Shown here: piece by piece, positions 1 to 8,107 of the stretch
Position numbering within the stretch: position 1 is the first letter of the stretch
How the letters are laid out: each line of letters opens with the position of its first letter
Origin: Streptomyces phaeochromogenes
GTDB lineage: Bacteria > Actinomycetota > Actinomycetes > Streptomycetales > Streptomycetaceae
Direction of reading: 5' to 3'
Length of the DNA: 41,971 nt
NCBI RefSeq assembly: GCF_001418655.1
Contig: NZ_LIQZ01000281.1
Span: 1 to 41,971 of the forward strand
Notes under the pieces: model-generated
The model's input: only the letters and a program-made list of their open reading frames with translations
The model's database searches: none
Told to the model about the DNA's origin: nothing
Program-made: the position numbers and the translations under genes

Positions 1-1223
1 CCGGCCGACTGCTCCCCCTCCGCCCCCAGCAACGCCTGCGGCACAACCAACACGGCCTGTACGCCACCGTAGATATTGGTCTGCAGCCGCACCACGATCC
101 CGTGCCGGCGCGCGAGCTGCGAGACCACGAACAACCCGATGCGGCCGTCCTGCAGCAGACTCGCGACGTTCACCTGATCGGGGTCGGCGAGCAACGCGTT
201 CATCTTGTGCTGCTCGGCGAGCGGCATGCCGAGCCCGCGGTCCTCGACCTCGACGGCGAGCCCGGACGTGACGACGTTGGCCCGCAGCAGCACTTGGGTG
301 TGCGGTGCCGAGAACACCGTTGCGTTCTCGACGAGTTCGGCCAGCAGGTGGATCACGTCGGCGACGGCGTGCCCGCGCACGGTGCCGTCGATCGGCGGGA
401 CGAGCTTGACCCGCGAGTACTGCTCGACCTCGGCGATCGCGGAACGCAGCACCTCGGTCATGGAGACCGGGTTGCTCCACTGCCGGCGCGACACGGCCCC
501 GCCGAGCACGGCGAGGTTCTCGGCGTGCCGCCGGATCCGGGTGGCGAGGTGGTCGACGTGGAACAGACCCTTGAGCAGGTCCGGGTCCTCGATCTCGTTC
601 TCCAGCTCGTCGAGGATCGAGATCTCGCGGTGCACCAGGGACTGCAGGCGCCGTGCCAGATTGACGAAGACCTCGACCTTCTGCTCGCTGCCCGCCTGAC
701 TGGAGAGCTGGGAGGCCTGGACGACCGCGCTCACGGCGCCGTCGTGGGCGCGCGCCAGGTCGTCCTCCAGCAGGTCGAACTCGTCGGCGTTCGAGGCGGG
801 CCGGCCGACCGGTCGGGGCTCGGGCGGCACCTCGCCCCGGCGCAGCGTCTCGACGAGGGCACGCAGATCGGACTGGCCGCGGGCGCTGGTGCGGCGCAGG
901 GTGCCGACGCGCTCGTGTACGGACCTGGCGGCGCGGTCGGCGGCCACGGCGGCGATCACGATGCCCGCGAGGGCGACCGCGAAGGCTCCGCCGAGCACGA
1001 TCCACAGGGTGGGGCCGGGCCGTACGGCGGTCGTACGGACGAGGAAGAGCACGGCGGCGCTGGCGCTGAGGGCCACCGCGATGGGCGGCAGGACCGCGAG
1101 GCGGAGGAGCTGGGGCCGTATGTGGGTCTCGGGCAGCGTGGGGGCGGTGCGGGCGACCGGTCGCCCGTGCCGCCCGCCCTCGCGGCGGTCTGCGCGTGCG
1201 GCCGGTGCGCGAAGGTGAGACAT
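1..1223 (-). CDS. Histidine-kinase-like ATP-binding membrane protein (C-terminus outside window)
   Basis: Reading the minus strand from ATG at 1223 gives an open frame to the window edge (about 407 codons). The start is supported by GAGGA five bases upstream. The N-terminus has a basic cytoplasmic stretch and two hydrophobic segments (about residues 41-62 and 72-94). A dimerisation/H-box-like helix follows (NLARRLQSLVHREI), then an N-box (LLAELVENATVFSAP) and a G-box (VEDRGLGM) of the GHKL ATPase fold. This is the layout of Streptomyces sensor-kinase-like proteins such as those of conservons, which often work with roadblock and small-GTPase partners. Any such partners would lie left of the window. 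No periplasmic sensor domain is visible between the close TM helices. True kinase activity is uncertain; the fold assignment is firm. Confidence 0.85.
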   Translation of the reverse strand, partial: MSHLRAPAARADRREGGRHGRPVARTAPTLPETHIRPQLLRLAVLPPIAVALSASAAVLFLVRTTAVRPGPTLWIVLGGAFAVALAGIVIAAVAADRAARSVHERVGTLRRTSARGQSDLRALVETLRRGEVPPEPRPVGRPASNADEFDLLEDDLARAHDGAVSAVVQASQLSSQAGSEQKVEVFVNLARRLQSLVHREISILDELENEIEDPDLLKGLFHVDHLATRIRRHAENLAVLGGAVSRRQWSNPVSMTEVLRSAIAEVEQYSRVKLVPPIDGTVRGHAVADVIHLLAELVENATVFSAPHTQVLLRANVVTSGLAVEVEDRGLGMPLAEQHKMNALLADPDQVNVASLLQDGRIGLFVVSQLARRHGIVVRLQTNIYGGVQAVLVVPQALLGAEGEQSA

Positions 1224-1606
1224 CGACGTCCTCGTACTGGTGTGTCGGGGCCGTGGGGGCTCCCGCGGGTTCTGCGACCGAGGCATGCGCCGACTGGGAC
1301 ACGCGTCATCGCTGCGCCGGTCGAGAGAGTCGAAGAATTCGGCCCTGTGTCGCTCAGCGGCCACTCACAGTAGTCGCCACCGCATCATGTGCGGTGGGCA
1401 GTTGACAAAGTCCGGCGGCCTGCGTCCCGCTCTGGTATGAGGGTTCGTACGACAGGCCGATAAACCCCTCGCACGCCCGTTCTCATGTGTCAGTGAACCG
1501 ATCAGACCTGGTCAGAAGCGGTCAGCGAAAAAAGGGCGAGGGCCGAGGAGCAGGATGCTCCTCGGCCCTCGCCGAATGCCTTCGAATGCCTCCGCGCGCT
1601 TCTACG
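1224..1606. other. Intergenic region with an 8-bp inverted repeat and a terminator
   Basis: These 383 bases separate the kinase-like gene from the 3' end of the MBL hydrolase, both on the minus strand. I see no convincing gene. A perfect inverted repeat CCACCGCA-5 nt-TGCGGTGG lies at 1377-1397, upstream of the kinase-like gene, and could be an operator or a hairpin. A TTGACA at 1402-1407 on the plus strand has no matching -10. The strong terminator at 1528-1573 belongs to the hydrolase. Confidence 0.5.
1528..1573 (-). terminator. Intrinsic terminator of the MBL hydrolase gene
   Basis: A perfect 18-bp stem (1535-1552 with 1556-1573) closes a 3-base loop. On the minus strand it is followed by a run of six T (1528-1533). 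It lies 34 bases after the stop of the MBL-fold gene. This is one of the few U-tract terminators in the window. Confidence 0.92.
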
Positions 1607-2809
1607 TCACCCCGCGGGGACGGTTTCCGGGTCCCCGGTGTCCTCCTTGGTGTCACGCGGTGTGTCACCGACCGTCTCCTCGGCGGAGGGCCAGCCGCCC
1701 TCCGGGACGACGGCCACGCCTCGCCACCAGGGCTCGGACGGGACGGTCTCCGAGGTCGGCTCGAAGGGCTCACCGGGCCGGGGCAGCGCGATCCGGGCGC
1801 CGACCGCGCGGGCGGCGGTGACGGTGCCCTCGCCGGGCTCGGCCCAAGGGTGCGCCGCGAGGTTGAACGTCGCCCAGTGGATCGGCATCATCACGCCGCT
1901 GGGTCGGCCGCCCTGGAGGTCCAGGTGGGCCCGCATGCCCTCCTCCGGCGTCATGTGGATGTCGGGCCAGAACTCGCTGTACGCGCCGATCTGGATCATC
2001 GTGGCGTCGAAGGGGCCGTGCTCGGCGCCGATGTCCGCGAAACCGGCGAAGTAACCCGTGTCCCCGCTGTGGTAGATCCGGTGCTCGTCCCCGGCCACGG
2101 CCCAGGAGGCCCACAGGGTGTGCTGCGTGTTGCGCAGACCGCGCCCGCAGAAGTGGCGGGCGGGCGTGGCCGTCAGGGAGATTCCGCCGACCTTCGTCGT
2201 CTCGTGCCAGTCGAGCTCGCGCAGCCTGTCCGCCGAGACGCCCCAGCGCTCCAGGTGGGCGCCGACGCCGAGGGGCACCGCGAACACCGTGTCCGTACCG
2301 GCCAGGGCCTTGATCGTGGGCAGGTCCAGGTGGTCGTAGTGGTCGTGCGAGATGACGACCACGTCCACCGGGCCGAGCGCCTCCAGCGGGAGGGGCACGG
2401 GGTGCAGCCGCTTGGGACCGGCGAAGGCGAACGGGGAGCAGCGCTCACCCCAGACCGGGTCGAAGAGCACCCGGTGCCCGTCGATCTCGGCGAGGACGCT
2501 GGAGTGCCCCATCCACGTCAGCCGCAGTCCGTCGGCCGGCGGCCGGGCCAGGTCGGCGAGGGTCGTGGCATGCACCGGCACCGTGCCCACTGGGGCGCGG
2601 CGGACACGCTCCTCCTTGCGGAAGAACGACCGCGCGAACTCGAGCATGGCGCCGTCGGGCCGGGGTGCGCCCTCGGGATTCCGGAAGACGCCGTCCGCGT
2701 AGTTCGGCGATCTGCGGATGCGCTCCATGCGCTCACCGCTGGGATCCGCGCCGAACGCGGCGGGCCGCAGCGCACGGAGCCCGGAGCTGAGAGAACGGGA
2801 ACCGGTCAC
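1607..2809 (-). CDS. MBL-fold metallo-hydrolase (UlaG/NAPE-PLD-like)
   Basis: A 400-aa protein starting at GTG 2809 behind a strong GGAGGT. The metal-binding motif HxHxDH is at H155, H157, D159 and H160 (SHDHYDHLD). Further family signatures are GHSSVLAEIDGHRVLFDPVW near residue 101 and HSGDTGYF near the middle, as in the UlaG/NAPE-PLD branch of zinc phosphodiesterases and lactonases. The first 95 residues include a basic region (SLSSGLRALRPAAFG) typical of the larger NAPE-PLD-like members rather than short UlaG enzymes. No signal peptide is obvious. The substrate cannot be read from sequence. It appears monocistronic, with its own terminator. A CATAAT at 2842-2847 (minus strand) could be its -10 but lacks a good -35. 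Confidence 0.88.
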   Translation of the reverse strand: MTGSRSLSSGLRALRPAAFGADPSGERMERIRRSPNYADGVFRNPEGAPRPDGAMLEFARSFFRKEERVRRAPVGTVPVHATTLADLARPPADGLRLTWMGHSSVLAEIDGHRVLFDPVWGERCSPFAFAGPKRLHPVPLPLEALGPVDVVVISHDHYDHLDLPTIKALAGTDTVFAVPLGVGAHLERWGVSADRLRELDWHETTKVGGISLTATPARHFCGRGLRNTQHTLWASWAVAGDEHRIYHSGDTGYFAGFADIGAEHGPFDATMIQIGAYSEFWPDIHMTPEEGMRAHLDLQGGRPSGVMMPIHWATFNLAAHPWAEPGEGTVTAARAVGARIALPRPGEPFEPTSETVPSEPWWRGVAVVPEGGWPSAEETVGDTPRDTKEDTGDPETVPAG

Positions 2810-2939
2810 GGCACCTCCAGGTGGAGTCGGTCTGACTTTCCATTATGGTCGCCGCCTCTGACAGCGCCGGGTCGGGCGTATGGCAGGGCGGTTTCCGCGC
2901 GGGCCATGGCGGGATCCATCGGGTACGGCATCACGTTCT

Positions 2940-2957
2940 ACTGAAGATCCATTCAGT
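2940..2957. promoter_or_regulatory. Operator-like inverted repeat upstream of the dehydrogenase promoter (site 1)
   Basis: The site reads ACTGA-N8-TCAGT, extended by one base pair to ACTGAA...TTCAGT. It ends three bases before a TTGACA -35 box. The same arms and spacing recur at 2988-3005. Paired 18-bp palindromes around a promoter suggest a dimeric repressor, most simply the TetR-family protein encoded downstream (4459-5079). Confidence 0.6.
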
Positions 2958-2960
2958 GTG

Positions 2961-2990
2961 TTGACAGATACATGCAGCACTTTCGATACT
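2961..2990 (+). promoter_or_regulatory. Sigma70-type promoter of the dehydrogenase gene
   Basis: TTGACA (2961-2966), an 18-base spacer and GATACT (2985-2990) form a good housekeeping promoter. It would give a leader of about 170 nt before the ATG at 3169. It is sandwiched between two ACTGA-N8-TCAGT palindromes, so binding at either would block RNA polymerase. Confidence 0.6.
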
Positions 2991-3005
2991 GACCGACCAT
3001 TCAGT
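2988..3005. promoter_or_regulatory. Operator-like inverted repeat overlapping the -10/start region (site 2)
   Basis: This is a second ACTGA-N8-TCAGT site, centred 48 bp from site 1, overlapping the end of the -10 box and the expected transcription start. The core ACCGACCATTCAGT resembles operators of TetR-family repressors by eye. Confidence 0.6.
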
Positions 3006-3168
3006 AAAGACAAAGGCGGGCCGGTGCAGCACCGGGGGACGGTGGGCACCCGGCCCCACGCGGGTCAAACGCTCCGAACCTGTCACCTTGTTCCCCTGAT
3101 TCCCCCTGTTTCCTTCTTTCCCTGCTTGCCAGATCCCCGTTCCCCAGATCCCGTTCCCGAGGAGCCCC

Positions 3169-4359
3169 ATGACCGCCCAGGACAGCAGCCCGTTGATGAC
3201 GCTCACCTGGACCGACCACGTCACCGGCCGCCAGGGGCACCTGGTCGTGGACCGGCTCGTACGCGGTGTCTCCAGCGGCGGGCTGCGCATGCGGGCGGGC
3301 TGCACGCTGGACGAGGTCGCCGGGCTCGCCCGTGGCATGACCATGAAAGAGGCCCTGCACTACAACCCCGAGAGCCGCTACGTGCCGCTGGGCGGCGCCA
3401 AGGGCGGCATCGACTGCGATCCCCAGGCCCCGGAGGCGTACGGCCTGCTCGTGCGCTATCTGCGGGCCATGCGCCCGTACATCGAGAGCCTCTGGACCAC
3501 CGGGGAGGATCTCGGTCTCAGCCAGGACCTCGTCGACCGGGCCGCGGCGGAGGCGGGGCTCGTGTCGTCGATCCAGGCCGTGTATCCGCTGCTCGACGAC
3601 GAGGCGGCGGCCCGGCGGCGGCTGGCGGACGCGTTCGCGGTCGAGGTGGACGGCATCGGGCTCGACGAGCTGGTCGGCGGCTGCGGGGTGGCCGAGTCGG
3701 TCCTCGCCGCCCTGGACCGGGCCGGGGTCCCGTACGAGGGAACCCGGGTCGCCGTGCAGGGGCTGGGCACGATGGGCGGGGCCACCGCCCGCTTCCTCGC
3801 GCGCGCGGGGCTCAGAATCGTGGCCGTCGCCGACGTGAAGGGCACGATCGCCAACCCCGGCGGGCTCGACGTCGACGCGCTGCTCGCCGCACGGGACACG
3901 TACGGAACGATCGACCGCGCGGCGCTGCGTCCGGGCGACCGCGAACTGCCCGGCGACGCCTGGTTGTCCGCCGACGCCGACGTACTGGTGCCGGCTGCGG
4001 TCTCGTACGCGATCGACGCCACCAACCAGGGGCGGATCACGGCCCGTTGGATCGTCGAGGCCGCCAACATGCCCGTCCTGCCGGGCGCTGAGCAGCAGCT
4101 CGCCGGCCGCGGTGTCACCGTCCTGCCGGACGTCGTGGTCAACTCCGGGACCAACGCCTGGTGGTGGTGGACGCTGTTCGGCGACATCGGGGCCGACGCG
4201 GACGAGGCGTTCGCGTACACGCGGCGTTCGATGCGTGCCCTGATCGACCAGACGCTCGCGCGCGCGGAGGCCGACGGGACGACACCGCGGGCTGCCGCGC
4301 ACGCGATCGTCGCGGACCGGCTGCCGGTGATCGCGGAGCGGTTCGGCTGGTACCGCTGA
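3169..4359 (+). CDS. Glu/Leu/Phe/Val dehydrogenase family protein
   Basis: A 396-aa NAD(P)-dependent amino-acid dehydrogenase. ATG 3169 is preceded by GAGGAG. The N-terminal domain has the substrate/catalytic signature with K60 (GMTMKEA), K78 in PLGGAKGGI and D114 in TTGEDLG. A Rossmann domain follows with QGLGTMGGATARFL, then PAAVSYAIDATN and a late VVVNSGTNAWWWW. It would catalyse reversible oxidative deamination of an L-amino acid; the exact substrate (Glu, Val, Phe or other) cannot be assigned. It sits between a promoter with two putative operators and a TetR gene 99 bases downstream, which suggests inducible expression, perhaps by its substrate. The leader (2991-3168) is pyrimidine-rich with no clear riboswitch. 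Confidence 0.9.
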   Translation: MTAQDSSPLMTLTWTDHVTGRQGHLVVDRLVRGVSSGGLRMRAGCTLDEVAGLARGMTMKEALHYNPESRYVPLGGAKGGIDCDPQAPEAYGLLVRYLRAMRPYIESLWTTGEDLGLSQDLVDRAAAEAGLVSSIQAVYPLLDDEAAARRRLADAFAVEVDGIGLDELVGGCGVAESVLAALDRAGVPYEGTRVAVQGLGTMGGATARFLARAGLRIVAVADVKGTIANPGGLDVDALLAARDTYGTIDRAALRPGDRELPGDAWLSADADVLVPAAVSYAIDATNQGRITARWIVEAANMPVLPGAEQQLAGRGVTVLPDVVVNSGTNAWWWWTLFGDIGADADEAFAYTRRSMRALIDQTLARAEADGTTPRAAAHAIVADRLPVIAERFGWYR

Positions 4360-4446
4360 CACCGTCGGCGGGGCCGGGCGGGAACGGTGACGGCCCGGCC
4401 GCGGCCGGTAACCGACCCTCCACCAGCACACTCCGGGGCGACGCAA

Positions 4447-4459
4447 TAGGGTTGCCCGG
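4447..4459 (+). promoter_or_regulatory. -10 box of a likely leaderless promoter for the TetR gene
   Basis: TAGGGT at 4447-4452 is followed by six bases and the GTG start. No Shine-Dalgarno lies upstream of that GTG. This is the usual arrangement of leaderless actinobacterial transcripts. No clear -35 is visible. Confidence 0.5.
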
Positions 4460-5079
4460 TGGCAAGAGTGCGGTTGAGCGTGGCGGAGCGGCGTGAGGAA
4501 CTGCTGCGGGCCGCCATCCAGCAGATCGAGGGGCGGGGTGTGTCCGCGGTGCGGATCGCCGATGTGGCGACCGCGCTCGGGGTGAGCAACGCGCTGGTGC
4601 TCTATCACTTCTCGACCAAGGAGAAACTGGTCGCCGCCGCGTTCACGTACGCGGCCGAGGACGACCTCGCCCATCTCCGCAAGCTGCTCGGCCGCCGGAC
4701 GACCGCGCTGCGGCGGCTGCGCGCGGCGGTCCGCTGGTACGCGCCGACCGGGCAGGCCAAGGGCTGGCGGCTGTGGATCGAGGGCTGGGCGGTGGCTCTG
4801 CGCGAGCCCGCGCTGCGGGACGTCACCCGTGACCTGGACCGGCAGTGGAAGGCCGCGATCACCGAGGTCATCGCGGAGGGCGTGGCCGCGGGCGAGTTCC
4901 ACTGCCCGGACCCCACGAGCACGGCCCTGCGCCTGACCGCCCTGCTGGACGGGCTCGCCGTCCAGATGACGGCGTACCCCGGCGCGGTGTCACGCGCCCG
5001 CACCCAGGAGTGGGTGGACGAGGCACTGGCCCGTGAGCTGGGCCTGAACCGCAAGGCGCTGACGACCCCGGGCGCCTGA
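4459..5079 (+). CDS. TetR-family transcriptional regulator
   Basis: A 206-aa protein. An N-terminal helix-turn-helix spans about residues 10-63, with the recognition region IADVATALGVSNALVLYHFSTKEKLVAAAF. The all-helical ligand-binding half has a TetR_C-like end (LDGLAVQMTAYPG). The GTG at 4459 was chosen because the family N-terminus (VRLSVAERREELLRAAIQQI) follows at once and a TAGGGT -10 lies six bases upstream. It follows the dehydrogenase on the same strand and is the natural candidate to bind the two palindromes at 2940-3005. Its ligand is unknown. Confidence 0.9.
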   Translation: MARVRLSVAERREELLRAAIQQIEGRGVSAVRIADVATALGVSNALVLYHFSTKEKLVAAAFTYAAEDDLAHLRKLLGRRTTALRRLRAAVRWYAPTGQAKGWRLWIEGWAVALREPALRDVTRDLDRQWKAAITEVIAEGVAAGEFHCPDPTSTALRLTALLDGLAVQMTAYPGAVSRARTQEWVDEALARELGLNRKALTTPGA

Positions 5080-5194
5080 GACGGCGTACCGACGCACCCC
5101 CGATTCACAAACGGGCGGGGCAGCCAGGCCTCGTCGACGTCACCGCCGAGCGACGGCGGGGCTTGCCCGGCATCACCGGTCGCGAGACGGTTCG

Positions 5195-5231
5195 CGGCCT
5201 CACCACAAAGAGTTCGGCCTGACCACAAAGA
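5195..5231. repeat. Short tandem direct repeat (20-bp period)
   Basis: A 17-mer cggcctNaccacaaaga occurs at 5195-5211 and again at 5215-5231 with one mismatch. It lies between the TetR gene and the SGNH-hydrolase terminator. It is probably a small local duplication. Confidence 0.6.
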
Positions 5232-5235
5232 AGCA

Positions 5236-5274
5236 GCGGGGCTCCCCGACGTCACCCGTCAGGGAAGCCCCGCT
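5236..5274 (-). terminator. Terminator-like hairpin after the SGNH hydrolase gene
   Basis: AGCGGGGCT pairs with AGCCCCGCT, and inner CCC/GGG pairs extend the stem across a short bulge. It lies 27 bases beyond the stop of the SGNH gene on the minus strand. The T-run that follows is weak (CTTCTTTGTG). Confidence 0.65.
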
Positions 5275-5300
5275 CTGAAGGCCCTCAGGCCCCCGGTCCT

Positions 5301-6119
5301 TCAAGCCACCGGCTCGATCCGCATCTTGATGTCGTCGGGCGACAGGCTGCCCTTCGCCACCACGCGGTCCCCGGAAGACTCCCCGCGAAGGCGCCGTCCG
5401 ATCCACGGGACCAGGTACTCGCGCGCCCAGTGGATGTTGTCGCGCCGCATTTCGAGCGTGCCGCGCGGGGGCAGCGGCGGCCACGCCTGGTCGGGGTCCG
5501 CGGGCACTTCCAGGCCGAGGACCTGGCCGGCGCGCAGGGCGACCCGCGTGTGCCCCTCGGGCGACAGATGGAGCCGGTCGCCGTCCCAGGCCCGCCGGTC
5601 CTGGATGGTCTTGAGGGACCACAGGTCGAGCACGGGACAGCCGTACCGGTCGGCGATGGCCCGGATATGGAGGTTGTACGTGGCGATCTTGCCGCGCATG
5701 TGCTTGAGCACGGGTACGCCACGGGTGTCGAAGCCGGTGGTCACGAGGACCGTGCCGACGGCCGAGGTGAGGTCGGCGACGGCACGCTCGAAGCGCTCCG
5801 CGACCTCGTCGGGGTCGGTGCCCGGCCGGATGATGTCGTTGCCGCCCGCGCAGAAGGAGACCAGGTCCGGCGCGAGCTCCTTCGCGCGCGTCAACTGGTC
5901 CTCGACGATCTGGTCGAGGAGTTTCCCGCGGACGGCGAGGTTGGTGTAGTCGAAGTCGCCCTCGGGCCGGCGGTCCGCGAGAAGCACCGCGAACCGGTCG
6001 GCCCAGCCGACGAACGCCCCGTCCGGGCCAAGGTCGCCGACGCCCTCGGTGAAGCTGTCCCCCACCGCCACGTACGACCCGATCACTGATCTGTTGTCAT
6101 TCTTCGAATCGTCTGCCAC
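5301..6119 (-). CDS. SGNH/GDSL-family hydrolase
   Basis: A 272-aa intracellular-looking esterase/lipase-fold protein. Block I is VAVGDSFTEG with nucleophile S22. Block II glycine is in NLAVRGKLL (G65). Block III is AGGNDI (N94). Block V is D181-x-x-H184 in DRLHLSPEGH. These are the four SGNH residues in correct order. No signal peptide precedes the GDS motif, unlike secreted Streptomyces lipases. A C-terminal extension of about 70 residues follows the catalytic His. The GTG at 6119 is used; a weaker GTG 11 codons in is possible. Substrate unknown. Confidence 0.88.
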   Translation of the reverse strand: MADDSKNDNRSVIGSYVAVGDSFTEGVGDLGPDGAFVGWADRFAVLLADRRPEGDFDYTNLAVRGKLLDQIVEDQLTRAKELAPDLVSFCAGGNDIIRPGTDPDEVAERFERAVADLTSAVGTVLVTTGFDTRGVPVLKHMRGKIATYNLHIRAIADRYGCPVLDLWSLKTIQDRRAWDGDRLHLSPEGHTRVALRAGQVLGLEVPADPDQAWPPLPPRGTLEMRRDNIHWAREYLVPWIGRRLRGESSGDRVVAKGSLSPDDIKMRIEPVA

Positions 6120-6232
6120 ATCGGGCCATGATTCACCTTCGGGTGTGAGCTACGCGACCGTAGGAAGGGGTTGACGCGCGGTGAGATAAGCCACTCGTCA
6201 AGTGTTGGTCAATCCCGGAATAAGGGGCTCGA

Positions 6233-6976
6233 TCAGGGACGTTGTCGCAGCTCTCGCACCCTGAAGTCCGTGATCCTGAAGTGACTCCAGACCGTCCGGA
6301 ACGCGAAGTGCCCGCTCGTGTAGGGGTCTTGGTCCACGAAGTCGAAGACGAGCCGCCCGTTGTTCCACCACTGGACCGTCGAGCCGTTCGAGACGATCCG
6401 GACGCGGTTGGGTTCGTTCGCCGTGAGCAGGGGCTCGGTGTAGTCGAAGACGAGCGGACGGACGCCCGCCTCACCGACGTAACGGCGCAGTCTGGTCGTG
6501 GTGTTGGTGTTGGCTCCGTAACCGGCGTAGTACGTCGTGAGGTGGTCGTACTCGTCGAGCGCGCCGCCCCGGTGCGTGGCGAAGATGTCCTCCGGGGAGC
6601 GGACGTCCGTGGCGTTCCAGAAGTTGTTGAGGTCCGAGACCCGGTCGTTGACGCCGCCCTCGGAGACCGGTGTGGCGGTGTACTCCAGGACGTACGGCCC
6701 TCGCAGCTTTCGCTTGAACCAGACCGTCGCGCCGCTCGGCACGTCTATCTCCAGGACGCCCCGGGACGCGGTGACGCTGCCGCCGTCCTGCAGCTCCGTC
6801 GCCCACTGGCCGAGGCCGTGCCGGAAGTCGTCGCGGGCGATGAGCCGCCCCGGACGGTGCCTTTCCGGACGCTGTCGCGCCGCCGCGCTCGCGGTCTGCG
6901 CGGGGACGAGCGCGGCGAGTGCGGCACCTGCGACACCTGTGGCCAGGGCTCCGAACGCTCTGCGTGTGGTCGTCAT
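6233..6976 (-). CDS. Tat-exported DUF6250-like secreted protein
   Basis: A 247-aa protein. The frame is open further upstream, but ATG 6976 has a perfect GGAGGT six bases before it and begins a twin-arginine signal: MTTTRRAFGALATG with R5-R6, a hydrophobic core and AQTASAAA as a probable cleavage region. The mature part (RDDFRHGLGQWATEL..., VWFKRKLRGPYVLEYT, NNFWNA, VWSHFRITDFRVREL) looks like a concanavalin-type beta-sandwich of the kind seen in DUF6250 proteins beside polysaccharide-degrading enzymes. The role may be glycan binding or cleavage; no catalytic residues are assigned. A LacI-type operator about 30 bases upstream suggests sugar-responsive control. Confidence 0.75.
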   Translation of the reverse strand: MTTTRRAFGALATGVAGAALAALVPAQTASAAARQRPERHRPGRLIARDDFRHGLGQWATELQDGGSVTASRGVLEIDVPSGATVWFKRKLRGPYVLEYTATPVSEGGVNDRVSDLNNFWNATDVRSPEDIFATHRGGALDEYDHLTTYYAGYGANTNTTTRLRRYVGEAGVRPLVFDYTEPLLTANEPNRVRIVSNGSTVQWWNNGRLVFDFVDQDPYTSGHFAFRTVWSHFRITDFRVRELRQRP

Positions 6977-7005
6977 GAAGACCTCCATGGCATGAAAGGA
7001 GCATA

Positions 7006-7017
7006 GAAAGCGCTTGC
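7006..7017. promoter_or_regulatory. LacI-family-like operator (palindromic AAGCGCTT core)
   Basis: GAAAGCGCTTGC contains the perfect 8-bp palindrome AAGCGCTT (7008-7015). It closely resembles operators of sugar-responsive LacI/GalR-family regulators. It is about 30 bases upstream of the ATG of the secreted DUF6250-like protein, where it would overlap the promoter or transcription start. Confidence 0.45.
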
Positions 7018-7087
7018 GGAGATCACTGTGTCGCGGCTTCCGCACTCCTGTCGACACATCGCCCGGCCATGCCACAGAACCGAAACA

Positions 7088-7128
7088 CCGAAGACCGGAC
7101 CCCGGGGATCACAGGGTCCGGCCTTCGG
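7088..7128 (-). terminator. Terminator hairpin of the LysM-M23 peptidase gene
   Basis: A 15-bp stem with a single A/G position (7088-7102 with 7114-7128) closes an 11-base loop, 44 bases after the peptidase stop. On the minus strand TGTTTCGGTTCTG follows, a modest T-rich tract. Confidence 0.75.
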
Positions 7129-7172
7129 AGACGAGCGGAGTGGTACGCCGCGCGGGCGTGCCTGGCGTCGGG

Positions 7173-8093
7173 TCAGACGGAGACGCCCTTGCCACGCAGG
7201 TACGCCAGCGGGTCCACGTCCGAGCCGTAGTCCGGGGTGGTGCGGATCTCGAAGTGCAGGTGCGGGCCGGTGACATTGCCCGTCGCGCCGGAGAGGCCGA
7301 CCTGCTGGCCCTCGGTCACGGCCTGTCCGGCCGAGACGGAGAGGGAGGAGAGGTGGGCGTACTGGGCGTAGTGGCCGTCGGCGAGCTGGATGACGACCTG
7401 GTTGCCGTACGCGCCGCCCCAGCCGGCGGAGACGACCGTGCCCGCGCCGACGGACTTGAGGGACGTGCCGGTCGGAACCACGAAGTCGACACCGGTGTGG
7501 TACCCGCTGGACCACATACTGCCCGACATCTTGTACGGGGTGCCGACGCCCGCGCCCGCGACCGGCAGCGTGAAGCCGGCGGCACTGGCCTCGGCGGCGG
7601 GCTTGGGAGCGGCGGCGGCCTTCGGGGCCGCGGCCTTCTTCGCGGAGGACTGGGTGGCCTTGGAGGCGCCGGAGTCGGAGCTCGAAGTGGCGGCGGCCTT
7701 GCCGATCGACAGCTTCAGGCCCGGGTGGATGAGCGCCGGGTCACCGCCGATCGCCTTGCGGTTGTCCTCGTACAGCTTCTTCCAGCCACCGCTGACGTCC
7801 TGCGTGTCGGCGATCTTCGACAGGGAGTCGCCCGCACGCACGGAATAGGTCTTGGCCGCGGCCTTCTTCGCCTCGGCCTTCTTGTCGGCGGCGGCAGGCG
7901 CCGATTCGGCGGCCTTGTTCGCGACATTCGAGACGCTCGCCACGGAATCGGCGGCGGACTGCGAAGTCGCGGCGTGCGCTCCGGTCGCACCGAGCAGCGG
8001 AAGGGCGAGCGCCGCGCCGCCGGTTCCTGCGACGGCTATGGAGCGGGTGAAACGCTGGGACTTGGGACGGCGGTGCTTACCCTTCGCGGGCAT
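7173..8093 (-). CDS. LysM-domain M23 (LytM-type) peptidoglycan endopeptidase, secreted
   Basis: A 306-aa protein with ATG 8093 behind GGAGAGGA. It has a basic N-terminus and Sec-type signal (about residues 1-41, ending GAHAA), then an Ala/Lys-rich linker. A LysM domain spans about 82-130 (YSVRAGDSLSKIA...NRKAIGGDPALIHPGLKL). A second low-complexity Ala/Lys linker leads to the C-terminal M23 domain. The zinc ligands and catalytic His are visible: H199 and D203 (HTGVDF), H247 (YAHLSS), and H278 and H280 (GPHLHFE). It should bind and cut peptide cross-bridges in the cell wall, as resuscitation and growth-related hydrolases of Streptomyces do. A ydaO riboswitch directly upstream ties its expression to c-di-AMP. 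Confidence 0.95.
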   Translation of the reverse strand: MPAKGKHRRPKSQRFTRSIAVAGTGGAALALPLLGATGAHAATSQSAADSVASVSNVANKAAESAPAAADKKAEAKKAAAKTYSVRAGDSLSKIADTQDVSGGWKKLYEDNRKAIGGDPALIHPGLKLSIGKAAATSSSDSGASKATQSSAKKAAAPKAAAAPKPAAEASAAGFTLPVAGAGVGTPYKMSGSMWSSGYHTGVDFVVPTGTSLKSVGAGTVVSAGWGGAYGNQVVIQLADGHYAQYAHLSSLSVSAGQAVTEGQQVGLSGATGNVTGPHLHFEIRTTPDYGSDVDPLAYLRGKGVSV

Positions 8094-8107
8094 GGCGAAT
8101 TCCTCTC

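Noticed and set aside
102..1373. 423-aa plus-strand open frame at the left end
   Set aside because: It is antisense to the kinase-like gene, whose N-box and G-box are unmistakable. The plus translation is Asp/Arg/Gly-rich noise.
1402..1441. TTGACA as a plus-strand promoter
   Set aside because: No -10 occurs at 16-19 bases, and no plus-strand gene follows; the next genes are on the minus strand.
3001..4902. 633-aa minus-strand open frame over the dehydrogenase and TetR genes
   Set aside because: Both plus-strand genes have clear family motifs and start signals, whereas this frame has none.
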